Positions 1-9,397 of a stretch of 64,000 bases of DNA are shown one piece after another. This DNA comes from Stenotrophomonas sp. NA06056. Its GTDB lineage: Bacteria; Pseudomonadota; Gammaproteobacteria; Xanthomonadales; Xanthomonadaceae. Position numbers and translations under genes: made by a program. The notes under the pieces are model-generated. The model saw nothing but the letters and a program-made list of their open reading frames with translations, made no database searches and was not told where the DNA came from. The stretch is taken from contig NZ_CP054931.1 in NCBI RefSeq assembly GCF_013364355.1, forward strand, positions 620,001 to 684,000, read 5' to 3'. Each line of letters begins with the position of its first letter. Positions within the stretch are counted from its first letter, which is position 1.

Positions 1-2
1 CG

Positions 3-1832
3 ACCCGCCTGGCGGTTGCAGGTGGCGAGGCCTGGCTCAACGCCGGATCGGTGGCAAGCGACGCGGATCTCGATCTCGCCGGCGGCAAGCTGGTGGTTGC
101 CGGCACCGTTGATGGTCGTCAGTTCTACATGACCGATGGTACTGCCAGCATCACCGAGACCGGCAAGGTCCGCATGGACAACATCGACATGCGCGCCGGC
201 ACGCTGCAGGTGGACGGCACGCTGAGCAGCACCATCTTCTACATGTATGGTGGCACTGCCCGGGTAGGCACCAAGGGCGTACTGGACCACACCCTCCTGG
301 ACATCGTCGGCGGTGTGGTGTCGTTCAACGGTACCCAGAACGGTGGCATGACCGCGGTGGAAGAGGGCGCCACGTTGAAGGGCACCGGCACGCTCGGCTA
401 CACCATCGTCAAGGGCACCATCGCACCGGGTAATTCGATCGGCACGCTGACCATCAACGGCGACTACGTGCAGACCGAGACGGGCGTGTACCAGGCCGAG
501 GTGGCACCGGGCAGCCGAAGTGACCAGCTGCATGTCATCGGCACTGCCACGCTCGGCGGCACTCTGGTGGCGCTGCCGGAACCGGGCTTCTACTACCTGG
601 GTGAGCAGTTCAACTTCATCCGCGCCGATGGCGGCGTGAACGGGCAGTTCGCCGTTACCGACTTCAGCGCATTCTCGCCCTTCATGCAGTTCAACCTGGC
701 CTATGGCGCCAACGGCGCGCGCATCGAAGTGACCCGCGGCAATTCGCTGGTCAGCTCGGCTACCACCGACAACCAGCGTGCGGTCGCTGCCGTGGCCGAT
801 ACCCTGGCGATCAACCAGGGCCTGCCGAAGCCGCTGACCACGCTGTTCCCGCAGCAGGTGGGCGCAGCGCTGGACAGCCTCAGCGGCGAGCTGCATGCAG
901 CTACCTCGATCGCATTGGTCGAGAGCAGCCGCTATGTGCGTGATGCGGCGCTGTCGCGTCGTGCCGGTGCGATCTCGCCGGGCGGTGACGAAGCGGCCGC
1001 GACCGGTGTGTGGGTGCAGGCAATCGGTGGCAATGGCACGCTGGATGGCAATGCCAATACGGCCCGCACCGAGGCCAACAGCAACGGCCTGCTGGTGGGC
1101 GTGGACCGCCAGTTCGGCGGCTGGCAGGTGGGCCTGCTGGCCGGCACCGGCCGTACCGACGTGAAGCAGCAGGACGGCCGTCGTGCGAAGTCGAAGATCG
1201 ACAACACCCACTTCGGCGCATACGCCAGCCACAACTGGGGCGGTTTCGGCCTGCGTGGCGGCCTGGCATGGAGCGAGCATGACCTGGACAGCACCCGTGA
1301 ACTGGCATTCGCCGGCTACAGCGATACGTTGAGTGCGCGCTATGACGGGCGTACCCGCCAGGCCTTCGTCGAAGCGGGCTACCGCTTCGGCGGCAGCGAG
1401 GCTGGCCTGGAGCCGTACCTGCAGGTCGCACGCGTTGAAGTGGACATGGAATCGATCAACGAGCGCGGTGGTGCTGCGGCCCTGCAGGGCAACGTCGACG
1501 ATGCCCGCACCACCCTGGCCACTGCCGGTGTGCGCTTCGACAAGGGCCTGAAGGCTTCGTTCCAGCAGGACAGCTGGCTGCACGTGCGCGGCGGGGTGGG
1601 CTACCGCCATGCCTCGGGCGACCGCAATCCGATGGCCAGGCTGGGCTTTGCCAGCGGCGGCGATGCGTTCGCGGTCAGCGGCGCCCCGATCGCCGACAGT
1701 GCGGTGGTGGCCGAACTGGGCCTGTCGGCCTGGTTGACCGCCAACCAGCAGCTGGAACTGGGCTACACCGGCCAGTTCGGCGATGAAAGCCGTGACCATG
1801 GCGCCAACCTGCGTTGGTCGGTGCGCTTCTAA
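3..1832 (+). CDS. Autotransporter, C-terminal part (5' end outside window)
   Basis: The reading frame is open from the window edge, so this is the 3' part of a larger gene. The first ~230 residues are repetitive, Gly/Thr/Val-rich strands (alternating GGT, DGT and VSFNGT-like segments). This is typical of the right-handed beta-helix passenger of type V secreted proteins, and a segment like TIAPGNSIGTLTINGDY matches the autotransporter-associated beta-strand repeat. The last ~280 residues have the alternating amphipathic strands of the outer-membrane beta-barrel and end in the canonical terminal Phe (RWSVRF). It should sit in the outer membrane and display or release its passenger. The passenger's activity cannot be judged because its N terminus and signal peptide lie outside the window. 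A hairpin terminator follows the stop closely. Confidence 0.9.
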   Translation, partial: TRLAVAGGEAWLNAGSVASDADLDLAGGKLVVAGTVDGRQFYMTDGTASITETGKVRMDNIDMRAGTLQVDGTLSSTIFYMYGGTARVGTKGVLDHTLLDIVGGVVSFNGTQNGGMTAVEEGATLKGTGTLGYTIVKGTIAPGNSIGTLTINGDYVQTETGVYQAEVAPGSRSDQLHVIGTATLGGTLVALPEPGFYYLGEQFNFIRADGGVNGQFAVTDFSAFSPFMQFNLAYGANGARIEVTRGNSLVSSATTDNQRAVAAVADTLAINQGLPKPLTTLFPQQVGAALDSLSGELHAATSIALVESSRYVRDAALSRRAGAISPGGDEAAATGVWVQAIGGNGTLDGNANTARTEANSNGLLVGVDRQFGGWQVGLLAGTGRTDVKQQDGRRAKSKIDNTHFGAYASHNWGGFGLRGGLAWSEHDLDSTRELAFAGYSDTLSARYDGRTRQAFVEAGYRFGGSEAGLEPYLQVARVEVDMESINERGGAAALQGNVDDARTTLATAGVRFDKGLKASFQQDSWLHVRGGVGYRHASGDRNPMARLGFASGGDAFAVSGAPIADSAVVAELGLSAWLTANQQLELGYTGQFGDESRDHGANLRWSVRF

Positions 1833-1862
1833 GCCATCGGGTTCCCAAGGCAATCCCCGGGA

Positions 1863-1882
1863 GGGCGGCCGCAGGGCCGCCC
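1863..1882 (+). terminator. Rho-independent terminator after the autotransporter
   Basis: An 8-bp perfect GC stem (GGGCGGCC / GGCCGCCC) with a GCAG loop is followed by TTCTTCG. It lies 30 bases after the autotransporter stop and before the -10 box of the next gene. Confidence 0.6.
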
Positions 1883-1958
1883 TTCTTCGTTGCCGCAGCA
1901 GGTGTGGCAAGGCAGGCAGGGGCCTACAATATCGGCCCCACGCCGCAGCGGAGCGCCC

Positions 1959-2735
1959 ATGAAGAGCAAGCAGGACATCGTCGACAACTGGCTGCCGCGC
2001 TACACCGGCGTGCCCCTGGACCAGTTCGGCCAGCACATCCTGCTGACCAACTTCGGGGGGTACCTGCATACGTTCTCCGCGCTGACCGGTGCGCCGGTGA
2101 TCGGCCTGGACCGGCCCATGGCCAGTGCCACCATCGACGGCATCACCATGATCAACTTCGGCATGGGCAGCCCCAATGCCGCGATCATCATGGATCTGCT
2201 GTCGGCGGTGATGCCCAAGGCGGTGCTGTTCCTGGGCAAGTGCGGGGGACTGAAGCGCAAGAACGAGCTGGGCGACCTGGTGCTGCCGATCGCGGCCATC
2301 CGCGGCGAAGGCACCTCGGGCGACTACCTGCCGCCGGAAGTGCCGGCCTTGCCGGCCTTCGCCCTGCAGCGTGCGGTTTCGACCATGATCCGCGACCTCG
2401 GCCACGATTACTGGACCGGCACCGTGTACACCACCAACCGTCGGGTCTGGGAGCACGACGAGGCCTTCAAGGAGCGGCTGCGGGCGATGCGCTGCATGGC
2501 CATCGACATGGAAACCGCTACGATCTTCGCTGCCGGCTTCGCCAACCACATTCCCAGTGGCGCCCTGCTGCTGGTTTCAGACCAGCCGATGATCCCGGAC
2601 GGGGTGAAGACCGAGGCGTCCGACGCCAAGGTCAGCTCGCAGTTCGTGGAAAACCATATCCAGATCGGTATCGAGGCGCTTAAGCTTATCCGGCGCAACG
2701 GCAAGTCGGTCCGCCACCTGCGCTTCGACGAATGA
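1959..2735 (+). CDS. amn: AMP nucleosidase (short form)
   Basis: This 258-residue protein resembles the nucleoside-phosphorylase fold of AMP nucleosidases. It has the glycine-rich HILLTNFGGYL start, the INFGMGSPNAA stretch and the acidic CMAIDMETATIFA motif near residue 185, where the glutamate contacts the ribose in this superfamily. The predicted reaction is AMP + H2O to adenine + ribose 5-phosphate in the cytosol. It is about half the length of E. coli Amn (484 residues) and lacks its long N-terminal regulatory domain, so allosteric control by ATP and phosphate may be absent. The ATG was chosen because the family-like sequence begins there. A TACAAT box lies at 1924-1929, giving a leader of about 23 nt. 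Another purine nucleoside hydrolase or phosphorylase activity is possible. Confidence 0.75.
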   Translation: MKSKQDIVDNWLPRYTGVPLDQFGQHILLTNFGGYLHTFSALTGAPVIGLDRPMASATIDGITMINFGMGSPNAAIIMDLLSAVMPKAVLFLGKCGGLKRKNELGDLVLPIAAIRGEGTSGDYLPPEVPALPAFALQRAVSTMIRDLGHDYWTGTVYTTNRRVWEHDEAFKERLRAMRCMAIDMETATIFAAGFANHIPSGALLLVSDQPMIPDGVKTEASDAKVSSQFVENHIQIGIEALKLIRRNGKSVRHLRFDE

Positions 2736-2778
2736 TGATGATGGCCTGGCGCGGTGCGCCGGCCCTGGGGAGTAGGTG

Positions 2779-3318
2779 ATGGACGTTGCCGCGCAAGTGG
2801 TGGAATTCTGGAAAGAGGCGGGCCCTGAAAGGTGGTTCGCCCGCGATGATGCGTTCGACGCACGGTTCCGTACGCTGTTCGCGGACGAACACCATGCCGC
2901 CGCATCGCGTGCGCGCGAGCACTGGCTGGGCAGCGCCGAGGGCGCGCTGGCGCTGATGCTGCTGCTGGACCAGTTCCCGCGCAACTGCTTCCGTGGCACG
3001 GCCCATTCCTACGCCACCGATGGCCTGGCCCGGCATTACGCCATGCGTGCGATCGAGGAGGGGCTGGACCTGCAGCTGGTGCCCAAGCTGCGCGCTTTCA
3101 TCTACCTGCCGTTCGAGCACTCCGAAGATCCGTTGGACCAGGACCGCTCGGTGGCGATGTTCGACGTGCTGGGTGACAAGGAATACCTGCAATACGCCGA
3201 ACTGCACCGCGACATCATCCGCCGCTTCGGCCGGTTCCCGCACCGCAATGCCGTGCTCGGCCGCATGCCGTCGCCGGAAGAGCTGGATTACCTGGCCGAA
3301 GGCGGGTTTGCCGGATAA
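2779..3318 (+). CDS. DUF924 family protein
   Basis: This 179-residue, helix-rich cytosolic protein has features of the DUF924 family. The WFxxD-like start (RWFARDDAFDARF) is followed by LMLLLDQFPRN near residue 60, the LPFEHSEDP segment near residue 115, and RFGRFPHRNAVLGR near the end. The family resembles TPR-like helical proteins and has no established biochemical role, so none is assigned. It starts 43 bases after the AMP nucleosidase gene in the same direction and could be co-transcribed. The ATG has a GGGGAG Shine-Dalgarno sequence 8 bases upstream; a GTG one codon earlier is the alternative. A strong hairpin follows the stop. Confidence 0.85.
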   Translation: MDVAAQVVEFWKEAGPERWFARDDAFDARFRTLFADEHHAAASRAREHWLGSAEGALALMLLLDQFPRNCFRGTAHSYATDGLARHYAMRAIEEGLDLQLVPKLRAFIYLPFEHSEDPLDQDRSVAMFDVLGDKEYLQYAELHRDIIRRFGRFPHRNAVLGRMPSPEELDYLAEGGFAG

Positions 3319-3332
3319 CCCGGAAGGACTGG

Positions 3333-3351
3333 ATCCACGCCATGCGTGGAT
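3333..3351. repeat. Solitary SMAG-type palindrome
   Basis: This is the ATCCACGC/CATGCGTGGAT palindrome of the most abundant REP class in the window, here preceded by CTGG rather than GTAG, so the head is degenerate. It sits between the stop of the DUF924 gene and the following terminator. Confidence 0.75.
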
Positions 3352-3362
3352 GGATTCAACGG

Positions 3363-3388
3363 AAAACGCCGGCTTGCGCCGGCGTTTT
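3363..3388. terminator. Bidirectional terminator between convergent genes
   Basis: An 11-bp perfect stem (AAAACGCCGGC / GCCGGCGTTTT) with a TTGC loop has an A-tract on one side and a T-tract on the other. It can therefore stop transcripts from the DUF924 gene and from the convergent glutaredoxin gene. Confidence 0.85.
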
Positions 3389-3411
3389 TCGTGGGTATCA
3401 ACTGCGGCCGA

Positions 3412-4347
3412 TCAGTACTTCGGCACGCCGTTGTCCACTTCGTCCGACCAGGCGTCGATGCCGCCGGTGACGTTGAACACCTTGCTGAAGCCCAGCGTAC
3501 GGAACTGCTCCGCCGCCTGCGCGCTACGGCCACCGTGGTGGCACAGGAAGGCCAGGGCAGTGTCCTTGGGCAGGGCTTCCAGCTCGGCGCGGCCGTTGCC
3601 ATCGAAGCTCTTGAACGGCACGCCGACAGCGGCGATGGCACGTTCTTCGGCCGGGCGCACGTCCACCAGCATCACGTTGCCGGCACGCACCAGGTCGTCA
3701 GCATCGCGCACGCTGATTTCCTGCACCGGCTTGGGCGCGTTCGGGTTGTCGATGGCCAGGCCCTTGCCACGGATGTCATCGACCCAGTCGATGGTGATGC
3801 CATCGGCGCGGCGGGCGCTGGCCAGATCGAACTGCACGCGCAGGCCGTTGGACTCGGCAGCGATGGCGCCTTCGTCGTACGGGGCCAGCTGGAAGTTCGG
3901 CTGGAAGCGCGCGTCGATGCCCAGCTGCAGCGATGCACCCGGGGAATCGGCCAGTGCGCCCTTCAGCATTTCCACTGCGGCGGGGGTGACGGTGATGCGC
4001 GGCGGGGTGCGGTCCGGTGCGGCCAGGCCGAGCACGCTGCTCAGCTCACCGCTGGCGGCCATCTGCAGCACGATGTCGCTGCCGCCGACCAGTTCGCCGT
4101 CGATGTACAGCTGCGGGATGGTCGGCCAGTCGCCAAAGGCCTTGATGCCTTCGCGGATCTCCGCGTCGGCCAGCACGTTGACGTGGGCGAACTCCACGCC
4201 CAGGTCCTGCAGGGCACCCACGGCCTTGGCCGAGAAACCGCACTGCGGCATCGACGGCTGGCCCTTCATGAACAGCACGACGCGGTTGTCGTTGAGGATG
4301 GTTTCGATGCGCGAACGCAGGGCGGGATCGAGGGACATGGCAGTCAT
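3412..4347 (-). CDS. Glutaredoxin / A-type-like / rhodanese fusion protein
   Basis: This 311-residue protein has three domains. Residues ~8-110 are a monothiol (Grx4/GrxD) glutaredoxin with the CGFS active site (C36) and the WPTIPQLYIDGELVGG glutathione-binding stretch; this class carries [2Fe-2S] clusters. Residues ~115-205 align with A-type Fe-S carriers (ITVTPAAVEMLKGAL... and DNPNAP) but lack all three conserved cysteines. Residues ~210-311 are a rhodanese domain with catalytic C269 in a CHHGGRS loop. The protein probably works in Fe-S cluster or sulfur handling in the cytosol. Its neighbours give no further hint. The start could also be the in-frame ATG three codons downstream; neither has a clear Shine-Dalgarno sequence. 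Confidence 0.88.
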   Translation of the reverse strand: MTAMSLDPALRSRIETILNDNRVVLFMKGQPSMPQCGFSAKAVGALQDLGVEFAHVNVLADAEIREGIKAFGDWPTIPQLYIDGELVGGSDIVLQMAASGELSSVLGLAAPDRTPPRITVTPAAVEMLKGALADSPGASLQLGIDARFQPNFQLAPYDEGAIAAESNGLRVQFDLASARRADGITIDWVDDIRGKGLAIDNPNAPKPVQEISVRDADDLVRAGNVMLVDVRPAEERAIAAVGVPFKSFDGNGRAELEALPKDTALAFLCHHGGRSAQAAEQFRTLGFSKVFNVTGGIDAWSDEVDNGVPKY

Positions 4348-4383
4348 GGGTCCGAAAAATTCGAATCATCAATTCTACCCCCC

Positions 4384-5178
4384 ATGGCATCATGGGGAAT
4401 GACCAACGCAGGAACATTGCATCGCATCCCGACCCGGCCGTGGCGCTGGGTACCTTGGCTGGTGCTGTCGCAGCTGGCTGTGATCCTGATCTGGGCGCTG
4501 GTGGGCTGGCACTGGGGGCTGGCGGTGATGGTGGCAAGCCATGCGCTGTTCATGGTGCCGGTGTTCCTGCCCAACAGCCGCTTCTACGCGCCGGTGCTGA
4601 GCCGGTTGCCCGATGCCGGCAACAGCGTCTGGCTGACCATCGACGACGGCCCCAGTGAACAGACGCCGGCGGTACTGGATCTGCTGGACCGGCACCAGGC
4701 AAAGGCGACCTTTTTCCTGGTCGGCGAGCGCGCATTGGCGCATCCCGCCCTGGTAGAAGAGATCCTGCGTCGCGGGCACGACCTCGGCAATCACAGTCAC
4801 AGCCATCCGCAGGCGCGCTTCTGGCGGCTGGGTCCGGGCACGATGGCGGCGGAGATCGAGGGTTGCCAGCAGGCGCTGCAGACGGTGAGCGGGCGACCGG
4901 TGCGCTGGTACCGCTCGGTGGTGGGCATGACCAACCCGTTCGTGGCACCGGTGCTGAAGAAGCTGGGCCTGGTGCGCGTGGGCTGGAGTGCTCGCGGCTA
5001 CGACGGCGTCGGCTGTACGCCGGACGGCGTGCTGGCGCGCCTGCTGCCGGATCTGCGACCGGGTGCGATCGTGCTGCTGCATGAAGGGGCCGCCCACGGC
5101 CACAACCTGGCCATCATCGAACGCGTGCTGCAGGCGCTGGACGAGCGCGGTCTGAAAGCCAAACTGCCGGCCAACTGA
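4384..5178 (+). CDS. Membrane-anchored polysaccharide deacetylase (NodB domain)
   Basis: Two hydrophobic segments at residues ~22-62 probably anchor the protein in the inner membrane. They are followed by a NodB-type deacetylase domain. Visible motifs are TIDDGPS (D87-D88; catalytic base and metal ligand) and HSHSH (H137 and H141; metal ligands). The C-terminal LLHEG takes the place of the usual catalytic His motif. The third motif, usually R-x-P-Y, reads RWYRSVVG and is divergent. It probably removes N-acetyl groups from an envelope polysaccharide or lipid-linked sugar, but the substrate cannot be inferred. It diverges from the glutaredoxin fusion. An alternative ATG lies five codons downstream (4399), with GGGGA immediately before it. 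Confidence 0.85.
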   Translation: MASWGMTNAGTLHRIPTRPWRWVPWLVLSQLAVILIWALVGWHWGLAVMVASHALFMVPVFLPNSRFYAPVLSRLPDAGNSVWLTIDDGPSEQTPAVLDLLDRHQAKATFFLVGERALAHPALVEEILRRGHDLGNHSHSHPQARFWRLGPGTMAAEIEGCQQALQTVSGRPVRWYRSVVGMTNPFVAPVLKKLGLVRVGWSARGYDGVGCTPDGVLARLLPDLRPGAIVLLHEGAAHGHNLAIIERVLQALDERGLKAKLPAN

Positions 5179-5188
5179 CACGTCTGCG

Positions 5189-5212
5189 GTAGCGCCGGGC
5201 GACGCCCGGCGA
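5189..5212 (+). repeat. SMAG repeat, CGCCGGG class
   Basis: A GTAG head is followed by the palindrome CGCCGGGCGACGCCCGGCG. It lies 10 bases after the deacetylase stop and may also help terminate that transcript. Confidence 0.8.
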
Positions 5213-5244
5213 GCGCGCAGCGCGGCAAGAGCGAAGCGACCCGC

Positions 5245-5538
5245 GTTTGCTCTTCGCTTTTTCTCTCTTGTCTTCCGTGGTGGACGCCCCCGTAAACCGT
5301 CCGTGGCCGGGTGGGTGGGCGGCACAGGGGCGTGAGCCGCATGGGCCCGAGGCATGCCTCGGGCGGGCTGGGCAGGACGCCCAACCCCGGTCTTGCTCGT
5401 GTGCGCAGGACAGCGCGCATGAGCAAGCGGCGACCGAGCTTGCATGGACGTACTTGCAGCGCCCCCTGTGCAGTCCACCCATCCGGCCATCTCACGATCA
5501 CCCTGGCCGCCCACCACGAGGGGCTCAGCCGTTGGCCG
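5245..5538 (-). repeat. Long-hairpin element A (with an ~80-nt insertion in the loop)
   Basis: Arms at 5305-5330 and 5463-5488 pair over 26 positions with two G-U type pairs and one mismatch. The loop is 132 nt. Read on the minus strand it starts like the 52-nt loop of the copy at 21187-21290 (CTGCAAGTACGTCCATG) and ends like it (CATGCGGCTCACG), with about 80 nt of extra sequence between. That insert holds its own hairpins, among them a palindrome around GCCCGAGGCATGCCTCGGGC. The flanks also match the other copies: CTTCCGTGG on the left and CCACGAGGGGCT on the right. The right flank covers the stop codon of the methyltransferase gene. This explains the whole ~350-bp gap; I see no gene in it. 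Confidence 0.75.
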
Positions 5539-6256
5539 CCGTTCCCGGACGCTCGGCAACCAGCAGCCAGCTGTTGAACGGCGTGCGCCCATGCAGGGGC
5601 CGCAACGGAGCTACCTGCAATCCGGCTTCGGCCAATGTCGTCTGCAGCACCCGGGGGTCGGGGTAGTGACGCGGTCGCGTGCCCATCCAGCCGACCAGCC
5701 AGGCCAGGCGATCAGCCACCCGCGTGGTACGGTCGCGGCGGTCGCCGGTTGCCAGCGGCGTGCGCAGCAGCAGGCGGCCACCGGGCGCGACCCGCGCGCT
5801 CACCCCCCGCAGCAGATCCAGTTGTGGCGTCTCGTCCAGGTACTGCAGCACATCCAGCAGCAGTACATGCCCGCGATGCACCGGCAAGGGAGCCTGTACA
5901 TCCAGACAGTCGAAACGTGCATCGGCCAGGCCGCTGCCGGCACGCTGCGCACGCGCGATCTTGTCGCTGTCCACGTCGACCCCGAGGTACGCCTGCTGGC
6001 GGCCGCGCTGGCGCAGCACATGCGCGAACAGGCCCAGTCCGCAACCGAGGTCGAGCACCGGCTGGCCGTCGTCGGGAAGATGCTGCAATACGCCGTCATA
6101 CAGCGGGTCGCTGCCCAGCTTGCCGCGGGTGTAGTAGTAATCGCGGCGGCTGCCCCAGGCCTGCATCGGCCGGAAGGACTCGGCGATCAGGCGCGCCTGT
6201 CCGGCATCAAGCGGCGAACAGGGCAGGGGCGTGCCGTTCCGTGGCGAGCCATCCAT
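5525..6256 (-). CDS. Class I SAM-dependent methyltransferase
   Basis: This 243-residue cytosolic protein has a Rossmann-type methyltransferase core: VLDLGCGLGLFAHVL (motif I, residues ~67-81), GVDVDSDKI (motif II, acidic ribose contact) and a motif IV region at HVLLLDVLQYLDE. The substrate is not evident. It is the last gene of a three-gene operon with the GDSL hydrolase (4-base gap) and alaA. The last codons and stop overlap the conserved flank of a long-hairpin element, so the exact C terminus (GTAANG) may have been set by that element. Confidence 0.8.
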   Translation of the reverse strand: MDGSPRNGTPLPCSPLDAGQARLIAESFRPMQAWGSRRDYYYTRGKLGSDPLYDGVLQHLPDDGQPVLDLGCGLGLFAHVLRQRGRQQAYLGVDVDSDKIARAQRAGSGLADARFDCLDVQAPLPVHRGHVLLLDVLQYLDETPQLDLLRGVSARVAPGGRLLLRTPLATGDRRDRTTRVADRLAWLVGWMGTRPRHYPDPRVLQTTLAEAGLQVAPLRPLHGRTPFNSWLLVAERPGTAANG

Positions 6257-6260
6257 CGTG

Positions 6261-6878
6261 TCAGTCCGTTCTGCTCAGCAGGTCTGCAGTCACCGGCAAC
6301 GCACGCGCGCTCCACAACGCATACATCACTGCGGACGGGTGCAGGCCATCCTCGGCGATCATCGCCGGGTCCGTGCCGTTGTCGCGGCTGATATCGGTGA
6401 TGTCGACGAAGGCCACACCCTGCTGGGCGCTGATCACCTTGGCAGCTGCGTTGAATTCGTCGGTTTCGATCCCGATGCGGGTCAGATGCCGTCCGCTCTG
6501 GATGCCGAACGGGGTCGCGCCCCAATCGGGGAACGACAGCACCAGCACGCGGTCGGCGCGGCCACCGGCAAAGCCGATCGCGCGTTGCAGCAAGGCCTGG
6601 AACTGCAGCTGGTATTCGTCCAGCGGGCGTCCGCGGTACTGGTTGTTGACGCCGATCAACAGGCTGACGAAGTCGAACGGCCCTTTCGGCGCCACTTCGT
6701 CGATGCCGGCGTCGAGCTCGTCGGTGGTCCAGCCGGTGGTGGCGACCGTCTGCGGGTCGGCCAGATCGATGCCCTGTGCGCGCAGGGCGGCGGCGAGCTG
6801 GTGCGGCCAGCGGCCTTCGACCGCGACCGCTTCACCGATGGTGTAGGAATCGCCCAAGGCCAGATACGACAAGCCCAT
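6261..6878 (-). CDS. SGNH/GDSL-family hydrolase
   Basis: This 205-residue protein has the four SGNH blocks. Block I is YLALGDSYTIGE, with nucleophile Ser12. Block II includes the Gly of TTGWTTDEL. Block III is LLIGVNNQYRG, with its Asn. Block V is EDGLHPSAVMY, with the Asp and His of the triad. It should act as an esterase or lipase on a small acyl ester. There is no signal peptide, so it is probably cytosolic. It is the middle gene of the alaA operon, with gaps of 3-4 bases on each side. The natural substrate is unknown. Confidence 0.87.
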   Translation of the reverse strand: MGLSYLALGDSYTIGEAVAVEGRWPHQLAAALRAQGIDLADPQTVATTGWTTDELDAGIDEVAPKGPFDFVSLLIGVNNQYRGRPLDEYQLQFQALLQRAIGFAGGRADRVLVLSFPDWGATPFGIQSGRHLTRIGIETDEFNAAAKVISAQQGVAFVDITDISRDNGTDPAMIAEDGLHPSAVMYALWSARALPVTADLLSRTD

Positions 6879-6881
6879 CGA

Positions 6882-8156
6882 TCAAGCCACCGACCGGCGG
6901 GGCTTCAACGGCACCACCTTGGTTGCGTCTTCGGCACGGCGGGCGAGGGCGCGGTCGATACGGGTGAACACCTCGCGCATCACCGATGCCTCCGGCAGCA
7001 GGGTCACGCGGAAGTGGTGGCGGTAAGGCACGTTGAAGCTTGATCCCGGGACCACCAGCACACCGTCGTTGTTCATCAGGTCCAGCGCGAAATTGTGGTC
7101 GTCGAAGCCCTTTGCGGCAGCACCGACCACGGCCGGGAACGCGTACAGGGCACCGGCGGGGGCGACCAGTGACAGGTGCTCGCTGGCCTCGCAGGCTTCG
7201 ATCACCGCACGGCGGGTTTCATACAGCCGGCCACCCGGTGCGCACAGCTCGGAAATGGTGTCCGGCCCGTTCACCGCGGCGTCGATGGCGTACTGGCCCG
7301 GCACGTTGGCGCACAGGCGCAGCGCGCCCAGCAGGTCCAGCGCGGCGCGGAAGTCACCCAGGCGTGCGTCATCGCCGCTGAGGTGTGCCCAGCCCACGCG
7401 CCAGCCGCAGGCACGGTGCACCTTGCTCAGGCCGCTGAAGGTCAGGCACGGGTGGTCGCCGGCCAGCGGCGCGACCGGCTGGAACACCGCGTCGTCGTAC
7501 AGGATCTGGTCGTAGATCTCATCGACCAGCAGCAGCAGGTTGTGGCGGCGCGCGATCTCGACCACGCGTTCCAGCAGCTCGCGCGGGTAGCTGGCGCCGC
7601 TGGGGTTGTTCGGATTGATCAGCACGATGGCGCGGGTGCGCGAGGACACCAGCGTCTCGATCTCGCTCGGGTCCGGCTGGAAGCCATTCTCGGCGGCGCA
7701 GCGGTAATACACCGGGCGGCCGTCGTTGAGGATGGTCGAGGCCGACCACAGCGGGTAGTCCGGCGACGGCACCAGCACTTCGTCGCCCGGGTTGAGCAGC
7801 GCACGCAGCGACAGGTCGATCAGCTCGCTGACGCCGTTGCCGACGAACACGCGGTCCGGGTGTGCATCGGGCGCACCACGGCGGGCGTAGGCGGCGGCGA
7901 TGGCTTCGCGCGCGACCGGCAGGCCCTGCTGGTGGGTGTACGGATCGGTGCGGCCCATGTCATCGGCGATCGCGCGCTGCAGGTGTTCCGGTGCACGGAA
8001 GCCGAAAGCGCCGGGATTGCCGATGTTGAGCTTGATCAGCTTGTGGCCCTGCGCTTCCAGCTCCCGGGCTCGCCGCGCCAGTTCTCCGCGGATTTCGTAG
8101 CGCACTTCGGAAAGGCGCTCGCGGATGACCAGGGGTTTGGGCGAGGGGGTGGACAT
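6882..8156 (-). CDS. alaA: Glutamate-pyruvate aminotransferase (AlaA-like)
   Basis: This 424-residue PLP-dependent fold-type I aminotransferase closely follows E. coli AlaA in order and wording: RYEIRGELARRA, KLNIGNPGAFGF, GNGVSELIDLSLRALL, SPDYPLW, INPNNPSGA, DEIYDQILYDD and the PLP-lysine segment FSGLSKVHRACGWRVGW. It converts pyruvate and glutamate to alanine and 2-oxoglutarate. The ATG at MSTPSPK was chosen; another ATG lies eight codons upstream. It is the promoter-proximal gene of the operon with the GDSL hydrolase and methyltransferase and diverges from rsgA. Confidence 0.88.
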   Translation of the reverse strand: MSTPSPKPLVIRERLSEVRYEIRGELARRARELEAQGHKLIKLNIGNPGAFGFRAPEHLQRAIADDMGRTDPYTHQQGLPVAREAIAAAYARRGAPDAHPDRVFVGNGVSELIDLSLRALLNPGDEVLVPSPDYPLWSASTILNDGRPVYYRCAAENGFQPDPSEIETLVSSRTRAIVLINPNNPSGASYPRELLERVVEIARRHNLLLLVDEIYDQILYDDAVFQPVAPLAGDHPCLTFSGLSKVHRACGWRVGWAHLSGDDARLGDFRAALDLLGALRLCANVPGQYAIDAAVNGPDTISELCAPGGRLYETRRAVIEACEASEHLSLVAPAGALYAFPAVVGAAAKGFDDHNFALDLMNNDGVLVVPGSSFNVPYRHHFRVTLLPEASVMREVFTRIDRALARRAEDATKVVPLKPRRSVA

Positions 8157-8266
8157 GGGCAGTGGGCCGGCAAAAGGCATGGAGGTTCCATGGTAGCTGA
8201 ATTGCTGCAGCGCATGGCAAGGCCCCAGGGCCTGCGGTTGTTGGGCTGGCGGGGCACGGGCACGGG

Positions 8267-8272
8267 TACAAT
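8267..8272 (+). promoter_or_regulatory. -10 box (TACAAT) of rsgA
   Basis: TACAAT ends 7 bases before the ATG, so transcription would start one base before the start codon. The rsgA transcript is then probably leaderless. There is no Shine-Dalgarno sequence. Confidence 0.55.
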
Positions 8273-8279
8273 GGCGGCG

Positions 8280-9380
<1,101 letters not shown>

Positions 9381-9397
9381 GGCTGGAGAAAGCTGTG

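Noticed and set aside
5444..5666. Small ORFs within the long-hairpin regions (5.2-5.6, 10.8-11.2 and 21.1-21.7 kb)
   Set aside because: Their sequences are made of inverted repeats and differ in frame between copies, so they are not coding.
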